DNA of 7,468 bases from Actinomyces sp. (lineage in GTDB: Bacteria > Actinomycetota > Acidimicrobiia > Acidimicrobiales > Aldehydirespiratoraceae). Location of the stretch: contig RFFY01000814.1 in the NCBI GenBank assembly GCA_003697065.1, forward strand, positions 1-7,468, read 5' to 3'. Both the position numbers and the translations under genes were made by a program. This document shows, in pieces, positions 1 to 5,670 of the stretch. How positions within the stretch are numbered: the first letter of the stretch is position 1; each line of letters starts with the position of its first letter. Under the pieces are notes generated by a model. It searched no databases, was not told the DNA's origin, and saw nothing but the letters and a program-made list of their open reading frames with translations.

Positions 1-867
1 GCTCTCCGGAGGTCGGGGGGACAGGTCGACGGGGGTGACGACGCCGCCCGCCTCGTCGGCGTCGAGGGGCACGAGGCGGATCTCGTCACCCTCGGTCACA
101 CCCAGCACGGCCGCCGCCGAGCCCCGGGCGACGGCCAGGGCGACCAGACCACTCGAGTCGACGAGCGCACCGATGCGGCCGGCGGGGATCTCGTCGAAGG
201 CCGTGACACGCACCACGGTGCGGCTCTCGGTGCCCCGCCGCAGGCGGAACTCCTCACCGAGCCCGGCGATCTCGTCGGGACCCACGTCGAGCTGGACGTT
301 GCCGAAACGGTCGATCCACAACACCTCGGTGACGAGCTCGTCGCCCTCCATGCGGGCCACCGGGAGGATCCCCGGCAGCAGGGTGGCGGGGTCGAGTTCG
401 GGCCCGAGGGCGGTGAGGGGCACCCCGTTGCACAGGTGGGCGGCGGCAGGGGCGAAGACGTCACGCCCGTCGAAGGTGCCACCCACCGTGGGCAGGCGGT
501 ACTCGGGTGCGACCAGCTCGACGGCGCGGGTGGCGCCCCCGCACAGACCGACGGCGGGGGCGAGGAGCCCGTTGTCGGGCCCGACCAGCACCGAGGCGCC
601 GTCACCGACCTCGACGGCGATGGGACGCCGGCGCGTGCCCACCCCGGGGTCGACCACGGCGACGACGACACCGGGGGCGAGATACTGGGCGGCCCGGGCC
701 AGGGCCAGGCCGCCCGCCCGGACGTCGTGGGGCGGGATGCCGTGGGTGATGTCGATCACCCGCACCTCGGGGGCGATCTGGCGGATGACCGAGTGCACGA
801 CACCGACGAACTCGTCCTCGAGGCCGAAGTCGGACAGGAAGGAGATGGTGTCGTAGCGGCTGCTCAC
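1..867 (-). CDS. SAM hydroxide adenosyltransferase (DUF62, SAM hydrolase), 3' end beyond left edge
   Basis: Predicted to hydrolyse S-adenosylmethionine to adenosine and methionine in the cytoplasm; the family is related to the SAM-dependent chlorinases/fluorinases. The reading frame is open from a GTG at 867-865 to base 1 (289 codons), with the stop outside the window. Family proteins are usually about 250-300 aa, so nearly all of it is present. Visible family motifs are SDFGLEDEFVG (residues 12-22), VVDPGVGTRRRP (71-82), GPDNGLL (96-102), TFDGRDVFAP (131-140) and the C-terminal-domain signature DRFGNVQLD (186-194). In the characterised archaeal enzyme an Asp-Arg-His triad is used. Asp73 and Arg80 match the first two, but the His position in TFHGRD is Asp133 here. 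The GTG start is chosen because the protein begins directly at the conserved N-terminus and a TAGCGT -10 box lies 7 nt upstream, with no Shine-Dalgarno. The gene is divergent from the SDR operon. Family assignment is firm; the exact reaction is inferred. Confidence 0.9.
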   Translation of the reverse strand, partial: MSSRYDTISFLSDFGLEDEFVGVVHSVIRQIAPEVRVIDITHGIPPHDVRAGGLALARAAQYLAPGVVVAVVDPGVGTRRRPIAVEVGDGASVLVGPDNGLLAPAVGLCGGATRAVELVAPEYRLPTVGGTFDGRDVFAPAAAHLCNGVPLTALGPELDPATLLPGILPVARMEGDELVTEVLWIDRFGNVQLDVGPDEIAGLGEEFRLRRGTESRTVVRVTAFDEIPAGRIGALVDSSGLVALAVARGSAAAVLGVTEGDEIRLVPLDADEAGGVVTPVDLSPRPPES

Positions 868-874
868 GGCGCCG

Positions 875-880
875 ACGCTA
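875..880 (-). promoter_or_regulatory. Putative leaderless promoter (-10 TAGCGT) of the SAM hydrolase gene
   Basis: Read on the minus strand, TAGCGT is followed by 7 nt and then the GTG start codon. This is the TANNNT-to-start spacing of actinobacterial leaderless genes, where transcription begins at the first base of the start codon. No purine-rich ribosome site precedes the GTG. The -35 region would fall on the palindrome at 895-907. This is a prediction from spacing only. Confidence 0.4.
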
Positions 881-894
881 TCGCCGCCGCCTGC

Positions 895-907
895 TCGATC
901 GGATCGA
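895..907. promoter_or_regulatory. Small palindrome between divergent promoters, possible operator
   Basis: TCGATC-G-GATCGA is a perfect 6-bp inverted repeat with a one-base centre. It lies between the two -10 boxes at 875-880 and 919-924, where the -35 regions of both divergent promoters would fall. A regulator bound there could affect both directions. It is short and GATC-rich, so chance occurrence is possible. Confidence 0.25.
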
Positions 908-918
908 CACCCACCGCC

Positions 919-924
919 TAGGGT
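919..924 (+). promoter_or_regulatory. Putative leaderless promoter (-10 TAGGGT) of the SDR-hydroxylase operon
   Basis: TAGGGT is followed by 8 nt and then the ATG at 933. There is no Shine-Dalgarno in the 15 bases before the ATG, in contrast to the next gene in the operon, which has one. This fits a leaderless mRNA starting at or next to the ATG. The -35 match is weak. Confidence 0.4.
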
Positions 925-932
925 CGACGCCG

Positions 933-1748
933 ATGACGAGCGACGGGAACGGCACCGTCTCCCCCACCCGCGAGGTCTTCGCCTCCCGGCCCCTGGCGGG
1001 TCGCACGGCCCTGGTGACCGGAGCCGGTCAGGGGGTCGGACGCGGCATCGCCCTGGCCCTCGCCGACGCCGGTGCCCGGGTGGTGTGCGCCGGACGCACC
1101 GTGGCCAAGTGCGAGACCGTGGCGGCCGAGATCGGGCGGCGCGGCGGCGAGGCGATCGCCGTGGGCTGTGACGTGAAGGACGCCGGGCAGGTGACCGCCA
1201 CCGTCGAGGCGGCGGTGGCCCGCTTCGGCGGGCTCGACATCGTCGTCAACAACGCTCAGGAGGTGCCGCGGGGACCGATCCTCGAGGTCGACGACGACGC
1301 CTACCGGGCCGGCTGGGAGTCGGGTCCCCTGGCCACCGTGCGTTTCATGCGGGCCGCCCACCCCCATCTGGCCGCCTCACCCCACGGGGGGGTCGTGATC
1401 AACCTCGCCAGCCACGCCGGGGTCAAACCCGACCCGTCGCGCGCCGGGCTCTACGCCGGCCTCAAGGAGGAGATCCGCACCATCGGTCGGGCCGCTGCCA
1501 TCGAGTGGGCCCCCGACGGGATCCGGGTGTTCAGCATCCTCCCCCTGGCCCGCACCCCGGCCCTCGACGCCTTCGAGCAGGCCGATCCCGAACGCTACGC
1601 CGAGGTGCTCGCCGAGATCCCCCAACGTCGCTTCGGCGACCCCGAGACCGACATCGGCCCCGTGGTCGTGTTCCTGTGCACGTCCGCCGCCCGCTATCTG
1701 ACCGGTATCTCCGTCCCCATCGACGGGGGCACCGCCCACATCGGCTGA
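933..1748 (+). CDS. SDR-family NAD(P)-dependent oxidoreductase (first gene of operon)
   Basis: Classical short-chain dehydrogenase/reductase, 271 aa, predicted cytoplasmic, oxidising or reducing an alcohol/carbonyl pair with NAD(P)H. The Rossmann glycine motif TGAGQGVG is at residues 29-36 after a 20-residue extension, and Asp80 fits the adenine-contact position. NNAQ (106-109) replaces the usual NNAG. The catalytic Ser160 (INLAS), Tyr174 and Lys178 (YAGLK) are present; the Ser-Tyr distance is 14 rather than the common 13. The helix residue that is usually the fourth catalytic residue (Asn) aligns with Gly131 in SGPLATVRFMR. Arg55 at the end of strand 2 would favour NADP(H). The ATG at 933 is preferred because it follows a leaderless-type -10 box and no other in-frame start precedes the Rossmann fold. 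It leads the operon with the hydroxylase-superfamily gene 12 bp downstream, so it may act on that enzyme's alcohol product. Substrate not readable. Confidence 0.9.
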   Translation: MTSDGNGTVSPTREVFASRPLAGRTALVTGAGQGVGRGIALALADAGARVVCAGRTVAKCETVAAEIGRRGGEAIAVGCDVKDAGQVTATVEAAVARFGGLDIVVNNAQEVPRGPILEVDDDAYRAGWESGPLATVRFMRAAHPHLAASPHGGVVINLASHAGVKPDPSRAGLYAGLKEEIRTIGRAAAIEWAPDGIRVFSILPLARTPALDAFEQADPERYAEVLAEIPQRRFGDPETDIGPVVVFLCTSAARYLTGISVPIDGGTAHIG

Positions 1749-1749
1749 C

Positions 1750-1756
1750 CGGAGGG
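1750..1756 (+). promoter_or_regulatory. Ribosome binding site of the hydroxylase gene
   Basis: CGGAGGG lies in the 12-bp gap after the SDR stop codon, 4 nt before the ATG at 1761. It supports that ATG as the start and contrasts with the leaderless first gene of the operon. Confidence 0.7.
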
Positions 1757-1760
1757 TTCC

Positions 1761-2690
1761 ATGTCCAGACGCCGTCTCCCCCTCGACGCCGTCGATCTCG
1801 CCTCGATCCCCTACTTCGCCGTGACCATGTGGGCCGAGGCCCGGGCCCTGCGCGACCGGCCCCACCGCCGACCCGACGACGTCGACGCCTGGCCGCCCGA
1901 ACGCCGGGCCGACACCTCGGGGCCGCCCGACCCCCTCGTCCCGGTGGGCTACGAGACCCGCGACACCCTCGCCAGCCTCGCCATGCTCGCCGGCAACGTG
2001 GCCGTGAACCTGACCCTCGCCGGTGTGTACACCCGCATCAACCAGCGCCTCTTCGGGCGACGGGTGGCGAACTGGGGGCGGCGCCGGGGGGCCTTCTGGA
2101 CCGCCCTTTTGGTGTGGGACTTCCTCTACTACTGGAACCACCGCTGGCAACACGAGCACCGCATCTTCTGGGCCAACCACGTCACCCACCACTCGAGCGA
2201 GCGCTACAACCTGTCCACCGCTCTCCGCCAGCCCTGGTCGGGCTTCCTGTTGGCCTGGGTGTTCTTCCCCATGCCCCTGCTGGGCTACACCCCCGCCCAG
2301 GTGGCCCGGGCCGGCCAGCTCGACCTGCTGTACCAGTACTGGATCCACACCGAGGCCATCGACCGACTCCCCCGCCCCGTCGAGGCCGTGTTCAACACCC
2401 CCTCGCACCACCGGGTGCACCACGGCACCAACCCCCAGTACCTCGACCGCAACCACGGGGGCATCCTCATCGTCTGGGACAAGCTCTTCGGCACCTTCGA
2501 GCCCGAGGTGCGCCGGGTCCGCTACGGCCTGACGAAGAACATCGGCACCCACAACCCGTTGCGCATCGCCTACCACGAGTTCGTCGACCTGGCCCGCGAC
2601 GTCGCCCGCACCCCCGGCTGGCGCGACAAGCTGCGCCTCCTGTGGCGCCGACCCGGGTGGCAACCCGCCAGCGCCGGGGCGCGGCGATGA
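1761..2690 (+). CDS. Fatty acid hydroxylase / sterol desaturase superfamily membrane protein
   Basis: A 309-aa integral-membrane di-iron oxygenase candidate. Family members hydroxylate or desaturate sterols, fatty acyl groups, carotenoids or alkylglycerol ethers using O2. The histidine clusters expected to bind two irons are visible: HRWQHEH (residues 127-133), HVTHH (140-144), His196 in WIHTE, and SHHRVHHG (215-222), followed by the family signature NHGGILIVWDKLFGTF (231-246). Hydrophobic stretches near 69-90, 111-125 and 160-176 are plausible membrane segments. The N-terminus includes a polar, proline/arginine-rich stretch (about 30-62) leading into GYETRDTLASL, which resembles bacterial sterol desaturase/alkylglycerol monooxygenase-like proteins. 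The start has a clear GGAGGG site, and the stop codon overlaps the next start (ATGA). Flanking SDR genes suggest that its alcohol product is oxidised or a carbonyl reduced. The class call is strong; the substrate is unknown. Confidence 0.9.
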   Translation: MSRRRLPLDAVDLASIPYFAVTMWAEARALRDRPHRRPDDVDAWPPERRADTSGPPDPLVPVGYETRDTLASLAMLAGNVAVNLTLAGVYTRINQRLFGRRVANWGRRRGAFWTALLVWDFLYYWNHRWQHEHRIFWANHVTHHSSERYNLSTALRQPWSGFLLAWVFFPMPLLGYTPAQVARAGQLDLLYQYWIHTEAIDRLPRPVEAVFNTPSHHRVHHGTNPQYLDRNHGGILIVWDKLFGTFEPEVRRVRYGLTKNIGTHNPLRIAYHEFVDLARDVARTPGWRDKLRLLWRRPGWQPASAGARR

Positions 2691-3370
2691 GCGGCCGCCT
2701 GGCCACCTTGCGCGCCGAGCGGGCGGCGAGCGTCGACACCCTGCGCCGGGTCGGCCCCGACGCCCCCACCCTGTGCGGCGACTGGACGGCGGCCGACGTG
2801 GCCGCCCACCTCCGCCTCCAGGACCAGGGCCGGGGGGTGCCGATCCTACTCACCGCCCCCCTCGGCCTCGCCCTGCTGCGCGCCGGTGTGCGCCTGCCCT
2901 CGTCGTTCGCGGCGCGCATGGAGGCCCGCCACGAGGAGGTACTCGAGACCCCCTGGGACGAGCTGTGCGACCGCCTCGCCACCGGACCGCCCGCCGCGGT
3001 CGCCCTGCCGGTGTTCTGGGCCCTGCGACTCCACGAGAACTGGATCCACCACGAGGACGTGCGCCGGGCCGACGGGTCCGGCCCCCGCCCGTCCGATGAC
3101 GTGGTCGGCGACGCCCTGTGGGCGGCCCTCGCCTGGTACGGCGCCTACCAGCGCAAGGTCCTGGCCGGGGTCGACCTGGTGGTCCGGCGCAGCGATGCCG
3201 GCGGGGCCGAGCGGCGTCTCGGCGACGCCTCCGGCGAGCGGGTCACCGTGACCGGCCCGCCGGGCGAGATCGCCCTCGTCGTCGCCGGACGGGCCCGGGC
3301 CTCCCACGCCGACATCGAGGGGCCCGACGAGGCCGTCGCCCGTCTCACGGGCCCCGGGGTGACGATGTGA
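2687..3370 (+). CDS. Maleylpyruvate isomerase-family mycothiol-dependent (MDMPI/DinB-like) protein
   Basis: A 227-aa protein of the actinobacterial MDMPI_N/DinB-like metal-binding superfamily, whose studied members use mycothiol and a divalent metal. The N-terminal signature reads VGPDAPTLCGDWTAADVAAHL (residues 22-42, written here as its key parts: CGDW, then AAHL) and the second is ENWIHHEDVRR (117-127). His41, Glu117 and His121 match the His...Glu-x3-His metal ligands known from Corynebacterium maleylpyruvate isomerase. The C-terminal part (about 158-227) is a small alpha/beta domain typical of the longer members. The ATG overlaps the preceding stop (ATGA, 2687-2690), so translation is probably coupled. 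Its stop overlaps the next gene's GTG. Many members have no known substrate; here it could conjugate, isomerise or detoxify a product of the oxygenase module. Family sure, function inferred. Confidence 0.85.
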   Translation: MSGRLATLRAERAASVDTLRRVGPDAPTLCGDWTAADVAAHLRLQDQGRGVPILLTAPLGLALLRAGVRLPSSFAARMEARHEEVLETPWDELCDRLATGPPAAVALPVFWALRLHENWIHHEDVRRADGSGPRPSDDVVGDALWAALAWYGAYQRKVLAGVDLVVRRSDAGGAERRLGDASGERVTVTGPPGEIALVVAGRARASHADIEGPDEAVARLTGPGVTM

Positions 3371-4194
3371 GCCGGGGGATGCCGCTCGACGGTGCCCGGG
3401 TCGTGGTGACGGGGGCGTCGCGGGGGATCGGCGCTGCCGTGGCCGAACACTTCGCCCGCGCCGGGGCCCGGGTGCTCGGCGTCGCCCGCACCCGGGAGGC
3501 GCTCGAGGAGGTCAGCCGCCGCACCGGGGGCGAGCACCTCGTGGCCGATCTCACCGATCCCGACGAGGTCGACACCCTCGTCGAGCGCTGCCTCGAACGC
3601 CTCGGCCACATCGACGTGTGGGTCAACAACGCCGGGATCGAGACCGACGACGCCTTCGTCCGCGTCGAGCGCGCCGGCCTGCGGCGCCTGGCCCGCCTCG
3701 ACTTCGAGGTGCCCGTCCTGTTGACCCGCGACGTGGTCCCCCACATGCTCGAGCGGGGACGGGGCCGGGTGGTGCAGATGAGCTCGATCGCCGGCGTCGT
3801 GCCCTATCCCGGCCTGACCGCCTACGCCGGCGCCAAGGCGGGGCTGCGGAACTTCACCGAGTCCCTCCGCCTCGAACTGAAGGGCAGCGGAGTGGGCCTG
3901 ACGGTGGTCTCGCCCGGTCCGGTCGCCACGGCCATGTGGGACCGCGTCGACGCCCCCGACGCCTGGGCGGGGCCGGCCCTGCGCCGCTTCCGGCGCCTCG
4001 CCTACCTGCCCGTCGTGCCGGTCGACACCGTCGCCCGCAAGACGGTGCGGGCCGTGCGACGCGGTCAGCCCCGCGTGCGGGTGCCGCGGCGCTACCTGCC
4101 CTTCCACCTCCTGGCGGAGGCACCGGGCGCCATCGTCCGCGCCACCCTGACCGGGGTCCGGCTGCCGCGTGTGGAGCCGCTCAGCGACGCGTGA
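3367..4194 (+). CDS. SDR-family oxidoreductase (last gene of operon)
   Basis: Classical SDR of 275 aa from the GTG at 3367, which overlaps the upstream stop (GTGA). The ATG at 3379 is an alternative (271 aa), but it has GGGGG directly against it with no spacing. The cofactor motif TGASRGIG is at 15-22, NNAG at 87-90, and the active site is Ser140, Tyr153 and Lys157 (AYAGAK) with the usual 13-residue Ser-Tyr distance. The Asn of the classical tetrad aligns with Asp112 (LDFEVPVLLTR). Basic residues after strand 2 (Arg41) suggest NADP(H). The tail from about 215 (VVPVDTVARKTVRAV...PRRYLPFHLLAEAP) resembles the basic, membrane-proximal C-termini of actinobacterial lipid/acyl-chain SDRs. It differs clearly from the first SDR of the operon, so the two probably act at different steps. 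The 3' end overlaps the convergent P450 gene by 14 bp. Confidence 0.88.
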   Translation: MSRGMPLDGARVVVTGASRGIGAAVAEHFARAGARVLGVARTREALEEVSRRTGGEHLVADLTDPDEVDTLVERCLERLGHIDVWVNNAGIETDDAFVRVERAGLRRLARLDFEVPVLLTRDVVPHMLERGRGRVVQMSSIAGVVPYPGLTAYAGAKAGLRNFTESLRLELKGSGVGLTVVSPGPVATAMWDRVDAPDAWAGPALRRFRRLAYLPVVPVDTVARKTVRAVRRGQPRVRVPRRYLPFHLLAEAPGAIVRATLTGVRLPRVEPLSDA

Positions 4195-5497
4195 CGCGAA
4201 CGGGCAGGCGGCTGTAGCCGTGCACGAAGGAGGAGAAGACCCGCTCGGGTTCGTCGACCACCTCGATGCGCTCGAAGCGGGGGAGGATCTCCTCCCACAG
4301 CACCCGGAGCTGGAGCTCGGCGATCCGGCTCCCCATGCAGAAGTGGATGCCGTAGCCGAAGGAGAGGTGGCGGTCGGCGTTCGGGCGCTCGATGTCGATC
4401 ACGTCGGCGTCGGCGAAGACGTCCTCGTCGCGGTTGGCCGACACGTACCACATGAGGACCTGGTCGCCGGCGCGGATCTGCTTGCCCCCGAGCTCGGTGT
4501 CGCGGGTGGCGGTGCGCCGCATGTACGACAGGGGGGTCTGCCAGCGGATGATCTCGGGGACCATCTTGGGGATGAGGCCCGGATCGGCGACCAGCTTGTC
4601 GTACTGGTCGGGGAACAGGTTCAGCCCGTAGACGCTGCCCGACATGGTGTTGCGGGTGGTGTCGTTGCCCCCGACGATCAACAAGAGCAGGTTCCCCAGG
4701 TGCTTCAGGGGCGGGTAATCGCGGGTGGCCTCCCCGTGAACGAGCATCGAGACGAGGTCGAAGCCGGGCTTGCGGCGCCGCTCCTCCCACAGGTCCTCGA
4801 AGTAGGCGACGCACTCCATGAACTCGTCGATCTTCTGCTGCTGGGTCTCGACCACACCACCCGGTTCCGGCACGGCGAACACGATGTCGGACCAGCGGGT
4901 GAGCTTGCGCCGGTCGGCCATCGGGAAGTCGAACAAGGTGGCGAGCATCAAGGTGGTGAGCTCGATGGAGACGGTGTCGACCCAGTCGAAGGTCTCCCCT
5001 TCGGGTAGGGAGTCGAGCACGGCCGCCGTGCGCTCCCGGATCATCGGCTCGATGTTGCGCAGGTTGCTCGGCGCCGACACACCCCGCACCGTCTTGCGCT
5101 GCTCGGTGTGGGTGGGGGGATCCATCGAGATGAACGACATGATGGCCTGGGGTGGGGCGTCCTTCTTGGCGAAGCGCTCCAGGCCGAGGGTGATGCCCCG
5201 GGCCGACGAGTAGGTCTCCCAGTCGCCGTCGACGGCGCGGACGTCCTCGTAGCGGGTGACCGACCAGTAGCGGCCCGCCGTCTCGAGCACGTTGAGGTGC
5301 ACCGGATCCTCGGCCCGCAGACGGGCGAAGTGGTCCTGCCAGCGGTCCTCGGCGAAGAGGTGGGGGTTGGCGGGGTTGATCTCGTCGATCGACAGCTCGG
5401 CCGCCGCGGGCACCCCGGCGCCGCGCTCGGCCATCTCCATCTCCGGCGTGCGGATGTCGGGATCGAACAGGGGGGTCTCGGGTGCGGTGTCGGTCAT
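4181..5497 (-). CDS. Cytochrome P450, CYP153-like terminal alkane/fatty-acid hydroxylase
   Basis: A 438-aa soluble bacterial P450. The I-helix oxygen motif is GGNDTT (residues 276-281), the K-helix ExxR is Glu315-Arg318, and the heme loop is FGYGIHFCMG (380-389) with Cys387 as axial ligand. Several stretches are of CYP153 type as I remember the family: SIELTTLMLATLFDFP (177-192), EIIRWQTPLSYMRRTA (315-330), DQVLMWYVSANRDEDV (345-360) and the post-heme AELQLRVLWEEILPRF. CYP153 enzymes hydroxylate the terminal carbon of medium-chain alkanes or fatty acids with electrons from a ferredoxin and its reductase. Neither partner is encoded in the window. The ATG at 5497 is chosen because a GAGGAG site lies 5 nt upstream. 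The frame extends further upstream but has no family similarity there. It is divergent from fic and convergent with the operon. P450 certain; CYP153 placement likely but not aligned. Confidence 0.92.
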   Translation of the reverse strand: MTDTAPETPLFDPDIRTPEMEMAERGAGVPAAAELSIDEINPANPHLFAEDRWQDHFARLRAEDPVHLNVLETAGRYWSVTRYEDVRAVDGDWETYSSARGITLGLERFAKKDAPPQAIMSFISMDPPTHTEQRKTVRGVSAPSNLRNIEPMIRERTAAVLDSLPEGETFDWVDTVSIELTTLMLATLFDFPMADRRKLTRWSDIVFAVPEPGGVVETQQQKIDEFMECVAYFEDLWEERRRKPGFDLVSMLVHGEATRDYPPLKHLGNLLLLIVGGNDTTRNTMSGSVYGLNLFPDQYDKLVADPGLIPKMVPEIIRWQTPLSYMRRTATRDTELGGKQIRAGDQVLMWYVSANRDEDVFADADVIDIERPNADRHLSFGYGIHFCMGSRIAELQLRVLWEEILPRFERIEVVDEPERVFSSFVHGYSRLPVRVTRR

Positions 5498-5502
5498 GGC
5501 GG

Positions 5503-5508
5503 CTCCTC
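5503..5508 (-). promoter_or_regulatory. Ribosome binding site of the P450 gene
   Basis: GAGGAG on the minus strand, 5 nt before the ATG at 5497. This decides the P450 start against the longer open frame that continues upstream. Confidence 0.7.
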
Positions 5509-5518
5509 GGTCCCCGGC

Positions 5519-5549
5519 ATTGTGACCCAGACCGGTGCCGGCCCGACAA
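5519..5549 (-). promoter_or_regulatory. Weak candidate promoter for the P450 gene
   Basis: On the minus strand TTGTCG (5549-5544) is followed after 19 nt by CACAAT (5524-5519). This would give a leader of about 15-20 nt carrying the GAGGAG site. The spacer is longer than the usual 17, so the call is tentative. The rest of 5550-5600 shows nothing clear apart from a CACGTG hexamer at 5551-5556. Confidence 0.25.
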
Positions 5550-5600
5550 TCACGTGGGGACGAGAGCGGCAGCCCCAGCGGCGTGAGCGGTGCGATCCCG

Positions 5601-5670
5601 ACTTGGATTACAGATATGTAATTCCAAGTTTCGAGCACGAAACTTGGAGGACGGTCGCTACAGTCCAAGC
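5601..5670 (+). promoter_or_regulatory. Four-half-site operator array over the fic promoter
   Basis: Four copies of one heptamer alternate in orientation: ACTTGGA 5601-5607, TCCAAGT 5623-5629, ACTTGGA 5642-5648 and TCCAAGC 5664-5670. The gaps are 15, 12 and 15 bp, so the array is two tandem copies of an ACTTGGA-N15-TCCAAG dyad, 41 bp apart. The first dyad extends inwards with TTAC/GTAA. Read the other way, half-sites 2 and 3 form a perfect inverted repeat with 11-bp arms (5623-5633 and 5638-5648) and a 4-bp centre. The last half-site touches the fic GTG and overlaps the TACAGT -10 box by one base, so binding would be expected to repress fic. The stretch is visibly more AT-rich than its surroundings. 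A DNA-binding winged helix at the Fic C-terminus is an obvious candidate binder, but this is inference. Confidence 0.7.
5659..5664 (+). promoter_or_regulatory. Putative leaderless promoter (-10 TACAGT) of fic
   Basis: TACAGT is followed by 6 nt and the GTG at 5671, the spacing of a leaderless actinobacterial transcript. No Shine-Dalgarno is correctly placed (GGAGG at 5646-5650 is about 20 nt away). It overlaps the last operator half-site. The -35 region is poor. Confidence 0.45.

Noticed and set aside
35..856. Plus-strand frame opposite the SAM hydrolase
   Set aside because: Low-complexity Ser/Thr/Arg/Pro composition without motifs; the minus strand encodes the DUF62 protein.
1377..2663. Long minus-strand open frame opposite the hydroxylase gene
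   Set aside because: It is rich in Gly, Val, Glu and Asp with no recognisable motifs, as expected antisense to a GC-biased gene. The plus strand carries clear histidine motifs.
4092..5549. Long minus-strand frame overlapping the P450 gene
   Set aside because: Arg/Pro/His-rich shadow frame; the P450 frame in the same strand has all family motifs.
5498..5668. N-terminal extension of the P450 frame
   Set aside because: The extra residues do not resemble P450 sequence, and a GAGGAG site precedes the ATG at 5497.
5590..5670. Upstream GTG at 5590 as the fic start
   Set aside because: It would put the operator array and the -10 box inside the coding sequence and add 27 residues with no family similarity.
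5601..5670. CRISPR-like or mobile-element repeat at the alternating heptamers
   Set aside because: Seven-base units with 12-15 bp gaps and alternating orientation fit protein-binding half-sites, not CRISPR repeats or IS ends.
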